Shown here: in pieces, positions 22,167 to 27,949 of the stretch
How the letters are laid out: the number at the start of each line of letters is the position of its first letter
Numbering within the stretch: the first letter of the stretch is position 1
The notes under the pieces: generated by a model
Databases searched by the model: none
Told to the model about the DNA's origin: nothing
Seen by the model: only the letters and a program-made list of their open reading frames with translations
Assembly (NCBI GenBank): GCA_002479415.1
Contig: DLMZ01000054.1
Span: 10,635-38,583 of the forward strand
Origin: Firmicutes bacterium UBA7523
GTDB taxonomy: Bacteria; Bacillota; Dethiobacteria; Dethiobacterales; Dethiobacteraceae
DNA length: 27,949 nt
Direction of reading: 5' to 3'
Position numbers and translations under genes: made by a program

Positions 22167-24017
22167 ATGTGCGGAATTGCAGGTTGGGTAGATTTTGGCC
22201 GCAATCTTAGTTGTGAGCATGAAACTCTTGGCAGGATGAAGGAAACTCTTATAAACCGTGGTCCGGATAACGGTGGTGTTTGGCTTGCAGCTCATGCAGC
22301 CTTGGGACACCGCAGGCTTAGTGTAATTGATCCCGCAGGTGGGGGGCAGCCTATGATTCGCCGGCATAACGGGCATACGTATGTAATTGTTTATAACGGT
22401 GAGTTGTACAACACTGAAAATTTACGTCAAAGCCTGCTGGCAAAAGGTTATCGCTTTAACGGCCACTCAGACACGGAGGTTCTATTATTTGCCTACATAG
22501 AATGGGGGTCACAAAGCCTTGAACGTTTAGACGGTATTTTTGCTTTTGCTGTGTGGGATGAGGAAAGCGGTCATTTATTTCTAGCCAGAGACAGGCTTGG
22601 AGTTAAACCGCTGTTTTACACTGTGGTGAATCAGTCTTTTCTCTTTGCATCCGAACTAAAGGCTCTTTTGGCACACCCTGATGTAGCTCCTGTTATTGAT
22701 GCCGAAGGGTTAGCTGAGATTTTTGTTATGGGTCCTTCTCGGACGCCTGGCCACGGCATATTTAAAGGTGTAAACGAATTAAAGCCCGGATACTATATGA
22801 CAGTAGATAAAAACGGTGCAGATTCCGAGAAGCGCTACTGGTCTCTCGAAAGCAGGCTTCATGAGCATAATTTGCAAAAAACGGTGGAAAATGTTCGTGA
22901 ACTCTTGCTTGACGCGGTACAGCGTCAACTGGTGTCAGATGTGCCTGTGGCTACTTTTTTATCGGGAGGCTTGGATTCCAGTGCCCTGACTGCAATATCG
23001 GCAGAAGTATTTAAAGAACAGGGCAGAGGGCGACTTCATAGCTATTCTGTAGATTACTTTGAAAATGAAAAGTACTTCAAGGGAAGCCGTTTCCAGCCAA
23101 ATAACGATGCTCCTTGGGCTAAGCTTGTTTCGGAAAAGGTCGGGACTAAACATCATAATGTCTTTCTGGGCATTCCACAGCTGGCAGCTTCCCTGGATGA
23201 AGCTGCATTAGCCAGAGATTTGCCGGGAATGGCTGATGTGGACTCTTCGCTGCTGCTATTTTGTCGTGAAGTTAAGAAGGATGTTACCGTAGTCCTCTCG
23301 GGAGAATGTGCTGATGAAATCTTTGGCGGTTACCCCTGGTTTACCAGAGAGGATGAACTATCTGCAGAAACGTTCCCCTGGATAAGAAATATCGACGGCC
23401 GAACTAAACTATTCTCGCCTGCATTGGCAAATGCCGTTAATTCTCAGGAATACATAAAGGAGAGGTATAGCCAAGCATTAGCTGAAGTTCCTCATTTGCC
23501 GGGTGAAAACGGCAAGGACGCACGAATGAGGGAGATGTTTTATTTAAATATTACCAGGTTTATGCCCACCCTTCTTGATAGAAAAGACAGAATGAGCATG
23601 GCTGTGGGGCTGGAAGCCAGGGTGCCTTACTGTGACCACCGGCTAGTTGAGTACGTTTGGAATATTCCCTGGGCAATGAAGTACTATGAGGAGCGGGAGA
23701 AGTCTGTGCTGCGCTTAGCTCTGCGCGGAATAGTTCCTGACGAGGTAATAGACAGAAAAAAAAGCCCCTATCCGAAGACTTATCATCCTGCTTATCTAAA
23801 GGCTGTTAAAGAACGTCTCCTGAAGATACTTGCTGAAAAAGATTCTCCGCTGCACCAGCTTGTTGATGCGGCAGCTGTGAAGAACTTTGCTGAATCTGCG
23901 GAAGCATCTGCGAACTTTCCCTGGTTCGGTCAACTAATGGGCGGGCCGCAGCTATTGGCTTTCTTAATTCAGGTTAATACATGGTTAAAAGCATATAAGG
24001 TGGATATCTCATTTTGA
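22167..24017 (+). CDS. asnB: Glutamine-hydrolysing asparagine synthetase
   Basis: The enzyme makes asparagine from aspartate, ATP and glutamine. The N-terminal glutaminase domain begins MCGIAGWVDF, so Cys2 becomes the nucleophile. HRRLSVIDP and VYNGELYN follow. The synthetase domain has the PP-loop SGGLDSS at 266-272 and SGECADEIFGGYPW. I chose the ATG at 22167 because Cys must follow Met and a GGGGGG ribosome binding site lies 6 nt upstream; the longer in-frame reading is a leader. The 616-residue length is close to AsnB/AsnO of Bacillus, where AsnO is linked to sporulation. Paralogues modify peptidoglycan or make peptides, so the exact substrate is inferred. Confidence 0.92.
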   Translation: MCGIAGWVDFGRNLSCEHETLGRMKETLINRGPDNGGVWLAAHAALGHRRLSVIDPAGGGQPMIRRHNGHTYVIVYNGELYNTENLRQSLLAKGYRFNGHSDTEVLLFAYIEWGSQSLERLDGIFAFAVWDEESGHLFLARDRLGVKPLFYTVVNQSFLFASELKALLAHPDVAPVIDAEGLAEIFVMGPSRTPGHGIFKGVNELKPGYYMTVDKNGADSEKRYWSLESRLHEHNLQKTVENVRELLLDAVQRQLVSDVPVATFLSGGLDSSALTAISAEVFKEQGRGRLHSYSVDYFENEKYFKGSRFQPNNDAPWAKLVSEKVGTKHHNVFLGIPQLAASLDEAALARDLPGMADVDSSLLLFCREVKKDVTVVLSGECADEIFGGYPWFTREDELSAETFPWIRNIDGRTKLFSPALANAVNSQEYIKERYSQALAEVPHLPGENGKDARMREMFYLNITRFMPTLLDRKDRMSMAVGLEARVPYCDHRLVEYVWNIPWAMKYYEEREKSVLRLALRGIVPDEVIDRKKSPYPKTYHPAYLKAVKERLLKILAEKDSPLHQLVDAAAVKNFAESAEASANFPWFGQLMGGPQLLAFLIQVNTWLKAYKVDISF

Positions 24018-24031
24018 TCTGCCGCTAACTC

Positions 24032-24060
24032 TTGACGCGAACACCAGTTTGCTCTATAAT
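24032..24060 (+). promoter_or_regulatory. Strong sigma-A promoter for comM
   Basis: TTGACG (24032-24037) and TATAAT (24055-24060) are separated by exactly 17 bp. It lies just after the asnB stop codon. Confidence 0.82.
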
Positions 24061-24091
24061 GGAACAAAATGGCTTAGTTGGGGGCGATTTC

Positions 24092-25612
24092 ATGCTTGCC
24101 GGAGTTACTGGTTGCACGGTAGTTGGTATTGAAGGCAAAACTGTGGATGTTGAAGTTTATTTGTCTTCTCAATTGCCCAGCTTTGATATTGTCGGCCTTC
24201 CCGATGCTGCTGTCCGTGAAGCAAGGGACAGGGTTCGTGCCGCAATTAAAAACAGTAGTTTAAGCTTTCCTCAGCAGCGAATAATAGTCAACTTAGCCCC
24301 CGCTGACTTAAAAAAAGAAGGGCCCCAGCTGGACTTGGCCCTAGCCGTTGGCATATTGCGTGCCAGCGGTCAGTTGGGTAGAGATATAAGGGATATCGCT
24401 ATACTCGGTGAGCTTGCCCTTGATGGCTCTCTGCGTCCTGTCCGGGGAGTATTGCCGATGGTATTGGCGGCGAGGGATGCCGGCCTTTACTCTGTGCTAT
24501 TGCCGGTGGAAAACGGAGCAGAAGCATCTCTTGTTACCGGTATGGAGGTTATTTGTGCATCCTCCTTGGGAGAAGCGCTGGCTGTCCTAAGCGGCAAAGA
24601 AAAAGCTCAGCCCGTTCCGCCTAAAGTGCATTCGCCCAATATGTCGGAGGCAGACCTGGCCCAAGTTAAGGGGCAGGAGGGGGCAAAGCGTGCTTTGGAA
24701 ATAGCTGCTGCCGGCGGCCACAGCCTTTTAATGACCGGGCCACCGGGGAGCGGTAAGACAATGCTGGCTCGTTGTATGCCTTCTATATTGCCTTCTTTGA
24801 ACGGAGAGGAAAGCCTGGAGACAACGAAGATATATAGCGCGGCCGGTTATCTTAAAAATGCCGGAGCCCTGCTAACTCACCGGCCTTTTCGCAGCCCCCA
24901 TCATACAATTTCCAGCCCGGCTCTTTGCGGAGGGGGGAATCATCCCAGGCCCGGTGAAGTTAGCCTAGCCCATAACGGTGTCCTGTTCTTGGACGAGCTT
25001 CCCGAGTTCCGCCGCGAAACACTGGAGGTGCTTCGCCAGCCGCTGGAGGAAGGAAAGGTTACGGTAGCACGGCTTCAGGGAACTTATACGTATCCGGCCA
25101 GTTTTATGCTGCTGGCATCAATGAACCCTTGTCCGTGCGGATTGTTGTCTGATCCGGAGGCTCAGTGTGTTTGTACTGCCTGGCAAGTTCAGCGCTACCG
25201 TCACAAGCTGTCCGGTCCACTGCTTGACCGGATGGATTTGTTTATCGAGGTGCCTCGCCTTCGTTATGAGGAAGTAACCTGCAGCAAGCCTGCCGAACCA
25301 TCTTCTGCAGTAGCTCATCGTGTGCAGCTGGCAAGGGAGATGCAAAGACTGCGTTTCCAAGAAGATTTAATTTCCCATAATGCACAGATGGGCCCGCAGC
25401 ATGTACGGCAATACTGTTTGCTTGATGGAGCAGGACGGGATTTGATGCGGCACGCTTTTCAAAGGCTGCATTTAAGCGCCCGTGCCTATGACAGAATACT
25501 TAAGGTAGCAAGAACAATCGCCGACCTTGATGGAGAGAAAAAAATTACTACCCGCCATCTAGCTGAAGCAATAAGCTACAGGGCTAATGACTTTACGGGA
25601 AGCAGCTTATAA
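24092..25612 (+). CDS. comM: ComM/YifB family Mg-chelatase-like AAA+ ATPase
   Basis: The 506-residue protein has an N-terminal Lon-like ChlI domain with LPSFDIVGLPDAAVREARDR. The AAA+ core has Walker A GPPGSGKT at 216-223 and Walker B VLFLDE at 297-302. A cysteine cluster follows (NPCPCG, then C..C near residue 375), and a C-terminal domain completes it. In Vibrio and Haemophilus, ComM is a helicase that promotes branch migration during natural transformation. In Firmicutes the gene is often next to yraN or dprA and its role is less tested. I chose the ATG at 24092 after GGGGGCGA. The predicted RNA start near 24067 rules out longer versions. The end overlaps the convergent gene by 6 bp. Confidence 0.93.
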   Translation: MLAGVTGCTVVGIEGKTVDVEVYLSSQLPSFDIVGLPDAAVREARDRVRAAIKNSSLSFPQQRIIVNLAPADLKKEGPQLDLALAVGILRASGQLGRDIRDIAILGELALDGSLRPVRGVLPMVLAARDAGLYSVLLPVENGAEASLVTGMEVICASSLGEALAVLSGKEKAQPVPPKVHSPNMSEADLAQVKGQEGAKRALEIAAAGGHSLLMTGPPGSGKTMLARCMPSILPSLNGEESLETTKIYSAAGYLKNAGALLTHRPFRSPHHTISSPALCGGGNHPRPGEVSLAHNGVLFLDELPEFRRETLEVLRQPLEEGKVTVARLQGTYTYPASFMLLASMNPCPCGLLSDPEAQCVCTAWQVQRYRHKLSGPLLDRMDLFIEVPRLRYEEVTCSKPAEPSSAVAHRVQLAREMQRLRFQEDLISHNAQMGPQHVRQYCLLDGAGRDLMRHAFQRLHLSARAYDRILKVARTIADLDGEKKITTRHLAEAISYRANDFTGSSL

Positions 25613-26587
25613 ACACATTTCAGCGAGAAAACTTTTAACAACAACTTCGTTAGAGTATTGTGCAATTTCATGCTTCCTTACGGGCTTAGCTTCCGTTAGG
25701 TCAATGATTTCTTGCAGATCGTATGGTGTGTACAAGTTATCTTCATGGACGAACTCCGGAAAACAGAACGCTCGAGGTGCAACAGGTACTGCGCCAAGAT
25801 AAATAGCTTCTATCAGGGAGGCCGGCAGCATGTCTGCAATGGAAGTAGTAATTACCACTGAAGCCTTGGCTAAATTATTATAGTATTCATCTTTCGTAGC
25901 ATTGTAAACGAAATTCAAGCCTATTTGTTCTGCTTCACATATTAGTGATGCCAGTGACGGAGAGGTTTTTTTTATGGTTTCCGGAGCTGTGCCTGTTAAA
26001 TGCTCAACGCGAAAACCGCGCTTGATTAACATCTTAGCTGTTTCCAGCTCTAAAACCGGTAGGCGTTCTAAGGAAAAACGCTGATTAAAAACAACTAAAT
26101 CCTGCTCCTTAGGAAGCCTGCTATAGATAGCATAATCGCTAAAACTATGGGGAAATCCTGTGCAAAAAATCTTTTTTTGCAAATGGGGATAAGCTCTAAT
26201 AATGCTTTTTTTGCACCAGTGCGAAGGAGTAAATATTTTATCGTAAATAGATAAACGCCGCTCTTCACGAATAGTACTAACAGCTTCAGTGAAGATAAGA
26301 GGATCAAAGTGAAGCTTTGTTAATCCAACTACTAGACCGTATTTCTGTCCTTTTTTATGAGCCAGTAATTCTATTAAAGGACTATGTGCCCAACCGAAAA
26401 ACCATTGATCATCATCAGTGCTTTCTATCTCCAGGTATTCACGCAGCGTTACGGCCGGGCCACGCCAGCCGTTGGGCGGAAGAATACGAAAGGGTATGCT
26501 TTGTCGCCGCAGTTCTCCTTGTACAGCTCGTGTGAAGCTTCCTGTCCAACTGTCTTGGCTGTCTTCATAACCGATGAAATATAGCAT
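25607..26587 (-). CDS. Glycosyltransferase-like protein (GT-B fold, group 1 type)
   Basis: The 326-residue protein looks like a GT-B glycosyltransferase. The N-terminal half contains YDKIFTPSHWCKKSIIRAYP and CTGFPHSF. The C-terminal half starts LVVFNQRFSLERLPVLEL and includes NFVYNATKDEYYNNLAKAS, then TTSIADMLPASLIEAIYLGA and YTPYDLQEII, the usual sugar-nucleotide region. Donor and acceptor are unknown. Its ATG directly follows the stop of the upstream gene in the same frame, and I see no ribosome binding site of its own, so translation probably relies on coupling. The C-terminal half is clearly related to the upstream gene. It overlaps comM tail to tail. Confidence 0.72.
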   Translation of the reverse strand: MLYFIGYEDSQDSWTGSFTRAVQGELRRQSIPFRILPPNGWRGPAVTLREYLEIESTDDDQWFFGWAHSPLIELLAHKKGQKYGLVVGLTKLHFDPLIFTEAVSTIREERRLSIYDKIFTPSHWCKKSIIRAYPHLQKKIFCTGFPHSFSDYAIYSRLPKEQDLVVFNQRFSLERLPVLELETAKMLIKRGFRVEHLTGTAPETIKKTSPSLASLICEAEQIGLNFVYNATKDEYYNNLAKASVVITTSIADMLPASLIEAIYLGAVPVAPRAFCFPEFVHEDNLYTPYDLQEIIDLTEAKPVRKHEIAQYSNEVVVKSFLAEMCL

Positions 26588-27016
26588 TTAATTATGGGAT
26601 GAAGCTAAATGTAAAATATGATTTAAGTTAAAAGGGCGGTATAAGCAAGTTGAAGGCAATAAATTAGGATAATCCCCGCAGCAAGGAGCCAAGGAAGTAA
26701 CTCCAAGTGAGGTTGCTTCCAGAAGCAATGCTGAATTTGCCGAAGGTGCTGTAGTGATCATTAAATTCGCTTTCGCCAGCCAGTGCAAATACTCGTCTTT
26801 CGTTTTGCAGTAAACAAATCTCATCCCCCTATTTTCTCCTTCACGAATTAATCCCCGTATATCCGGAGCTGTAGGCAAGTCAATTCCGGGAGGGAAAAGG
26901 TGCATTACCCCGTACCCCCCTTGAATTAAAAGGTCTGCCAGGTATACTTCCAATATATGAAGGTTTTCTATAGTAAAGGCCTGGATAAAGACAACAAGTT
27001 TGTCTATATTATGCAA
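26588..27016 (-). CDS. Short glycosyltransferase-like protein matching only the C-terminal half of its neighbour
   Basis: The 142-residue product starts with TTG at 27016, 9 nt after a strong AGGAGG site on the minus strand. It reads KLVVFIQAFTIENLHILEVY, then FVYCKTKDEYLHWLAKANLM and ITTAPSANSALLLEATSLGV. These align with residues about 162-300 of the next protein, so the two are paralogues. No N-terminal acceptor domain is present. It may be a truncated gene, a stand-alone nucleotide-sugar domain, or half of a protein split by a stop: its TAA is followed directly and in frame by the ATG of the next gene. Function is unknown. Confidence 0.65.
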   Translation of the reverse strand: MHNIDKLVVFIQAFTIENLHILEVYLADLLIQGGYGVMHLFPPGIDLPTAPDIRGLIREGENRGMRFVYCKTKDEYLHWLAKANLMITTAPSANSALLLEATSLGVTSLAPCCGDYPNLLPSTCLYRPFNLNHILHLASSHN

Positions 27017-27056
27017 TTACCTCGGCCTCCTAAAGGAATAATGATAAGCTATCTAT

Positions 27057-27085
27057 ATTGTATTATTAAGAGACTTGTTTATTAA
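27057..27085 (-). promoter_or_regulatory. Possible minus-strand promoter for the glycosyltransferase pair
   Basis: Read on the minus strand, TTAATA (27080-27085) and TACAAT (27057-27062) are 17 bp apart, with four and five matches to consensus. It lies about 40 bp upstream of the TTG start. Confidence 0.42.
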
Positions 27086-27118
27086 CCTAAAAAGTCTGCT
27101 GACAGCCTCCCACAATAA

Positions 27119-27149
27119 GAGAGAAACCGTGTCATCCACGGTTTCTCTC
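27119..27149. terminator. Perfect 13-bp hairpin between the glycosyltransferase promoter and repeat copy 2
   Basis: GAGAGAAACCGTG (27119-27131) pairs with CACGGTTTCTCTC (27137-27149) around a TCATC loop. On the minus strand it is followed by TTATTGT, so it may end transcription from the DUF1657 side. The 309-bp gap 27017-27325 otherwise holds the promoter above and repeat copy 2. Confidence 0.55.
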
Positions 27150-27162
27150 GTTGCATAGGAAA

Positions 27163-27326
27163 TTATATCATTCAGGGAAGCTACGATCCTATGCAAGGGG
27201 TTTGTAAGGGGCGTGCCCCCTTACTCTTGCGGGGTGCTCAGGGCGCAGGCCCGCCGAAGGGGCGGCAGCCCCTAGCGGAATAAAAAAGACGCTTCCTTAA
27301 CTTAAAAACGCAAAGCGTCTTTTTAT
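27163..27326 (+). repeat. Structured intergenic repeat, copy 2
   Basis: This is the second copy of the element at 19783-19947, in the same orientation, with the same nested hairpins and terminal AAAAAAGACGCTT / AAGCGTCTTTTT stem. A loop change (CGTGT to CGTGC) and small indels in GC-rich spacers distinguish the copies. Its right end abuts the stop codon of the DUF1657 gene, whose minus-strand transcripts would run into the terminal hairpin. Confidence 0.85.
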
Positions 27327-27541
27327 TATTGCTGCTGCTGTCCCTGATTCATGGGATTATTTTTTGCCAAATAATTGAGCCGACTTGTCAGTTGCTGTAT
27401 GTGGCCATCCATCTCCTGGGCCATTTGCTGAAACATTTCTTTGGCCATTTGGTCTTCTGTAGCTTCCGCAAAAGTGGCATAGTCACCTTTTGCGCTCTCT
27501 GCCGCAGCAATGGCCTTCTTGAAATCAGACTGGACCGTCAT
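27326..27541 (-). CDS. DUF1657 family small protein
   Basis: The 71-residue protein (MTVQSDFKKAIAAAESAKGD, then FAEATEDQMAKEMFQQMAQEMDG and LTSRLNYLAKNNP, Gln-rich tail) fits the DUF1657 family, small helical proteins found mainly in spore-forming Firmicutes, often near spoVA-like genes. The function is unknown. A good AAGGAGGG site precedes the ATG on the minus strand. The four terminal Gln codons lie next to repeat copy 2, and the TAA coincides with its border. It is divergent from the aminotransferase gene. Confidence 0.78.
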   Translation of the reverse strand: MTVQSDFKKAIAAAESAKGDYATFAEATEDQMAKEMFQQMAQEMDGHIQQLTSRLNYLAKNNPMNQGQQQQ

Positions 27542-27656
27542 AAAAATTCCCTCCTTCTGTTATTATCTCGTAGATATGTTTTGCGTAGCAGCCCCATCTT
27601 ACACTACCATTTGCTGGAGCTTAATCTTAGCAGGAAATAGCGCTCAGCTTCCAATA

Positions 27657-27683
27657 GCAGGAAATAAATTAACTGCGGTGAAT
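27657..27683 (+). promoter_or_regulatory. Sigma-H-like promoter for the aminotransferase gene
   Basis: GCAGGAAAT (27657-27665) and GGTGAAT (27677-27683) are 11 bp apart and fit RnAGGAwWW and RnnGAAT fully. The flanking CCAATAGCAGGA is identical to the spoVS promoter. A second TAGCAGGAAATA lies 27 bp upstream at 27628-27639 but has no GAAT partner. Confidence 0.72.
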
Positions 27684-27731
27684 AGTAAATAATGGGGGTG
27701 CTACAAACGACTGGAAAGGAAAAGGTGAGTT

Positions 27732-27944
27732 ATGAAGCTACTAAGTATGGAAGATGCTTTAAAGCTAGAAAGAAAAGATGTTTTAGAAATAACAAAAAAA
27801 TATTTAAGTGCTTCTATGGTTGCAACTGAGGCTATTCTTAATTTTGACAGGCAATACACCAGAGCAGAAAACTGTTTATTATTTGATGATGCTGGTAATG
27901 AGTACTTAGATTTTGTTGGGGGCTTTGTGTTTGTTGTAAGATAA
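27732..27944 (+). CDS. N-terminus of a class-III (PLP-dependent) aminotransferase; frame lost at the window end
   Basis: The first 60 or so residues (AENCLLFDDAGNEYLDFVGG near the end) match the start of class-III aminotransferases such as the ornithine or putrescine types. These normally continue GYG.LN.GHNHP. Here the frame instead reads FVFVVR and meets a TAA at 27942-27944, five bases before the window end. A lost G in the TTTG run would restore only a few expected residues. Either a frameshift is real, or the end of the sequence is of low quality. AAAGGTGAG precedes the ATG. A sigma-H-like promoter upstream suggests expression at the onset of sporulation. Substrate cannot be assigned from this fragment. 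Confidence 0.6.
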   Translation: MKLLSMEDALKLERKDVLEITKKYLSASMVATEAILNFDRQYTRAENCLLFDDAGNEYLDFVGGFVFVVR

Positions 27945-27949
27945 AAGTA

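Noticed and set aside
26317..26584. Plus-strand open frames opposite the glycosyltransferase
   Set aside because: They have no ribosome binding site and no recognisable domain, and the minus-strand reading aligns with its paralogue.
19783..27326. CRISPR array or insertion-sequence ends for the two structured repeats
   Set aside because: There are only two copies about 7.2 kb apart, with no spacer pattern, no transposase gene and no clear target-site duplication shared by both.
27329..27692. Plus-strand open frames opposite and beyond the DUF1657 gene
   Set aside because: The minus-strand frame has a strong ribosome binding site and a family match, and these frames also run across the sigma-H-like promoter region.

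Overview
The window looks like chromosomal DNA from an endospore-forming, probably anaerobic Firmicute of the class Clostridia. The sequence-level reasons are the ylbL-ylbN-rpmF-plsX-fab order, FabK as the enoyl-ACP reductase, SpoVS, a SleB-type hydrolase, a DUF1657 protein, strong GGAGG ribosome binding sites, frequent TTG starts and two sigma-H-like promoters. I cannot name a genus.

Positions 1-8161 hold the end of a YlbL-type protease gene, ylbN-rpmF behind a consensus promoter, and the fatty-acid/phospholipid cluster plsX-fabH-fabK-fabD-fabG-acpP-fabF, followed by rnc. acpP has its own promoter, and a strong hairpin separates it from fabF. Positions 8165-13175 carry spoVS (sigma-H-like promoter), smc and ftsY. 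Positions 13196-19740 carry the protein-targeting and ribosome cluster ylxM-ffh-rpsP-khpA-rimM-trmD-rplS, then lepB, rbgA, rnhB and yraN. All of these genes lie on the plus strand and form compact operons.

From about 19741 the layout becomes accessory. Many Firmicutes have comM directly after yraN. Here about 4.35 kb lies between them: a structured 165-bp repeat, a SleB-like hydrolase, a VapBC-type toxin-antitoxin pair bracketed by two copies of one terminator, yqeY on the minus strand, and an asparagine synthetase with a hairpin-rich leader. comM has its own consensus promoter. After it, on the minus strand, come two tandem glycosyltransferase-like genes separated by one in-frame stop codon, a second copy of the structured repeat, and a DUF1657 gene. 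The window ends in the start of a class-III aminotransferase gene, which has a second sigma-H-like promoter and loses its reading frame in the last few bases.

The first 19.7 kb is conserved housekeeping sequence. I see no clearly undescribed multi-gene system. The best leads are the terminator duplication around vapBC, the structured repeat that also carries a terminator, an RbgA GTPase lacking two expected active-site residues, the extended sigma-H promoter motif, and the stop-split glycosyltransferase pair.
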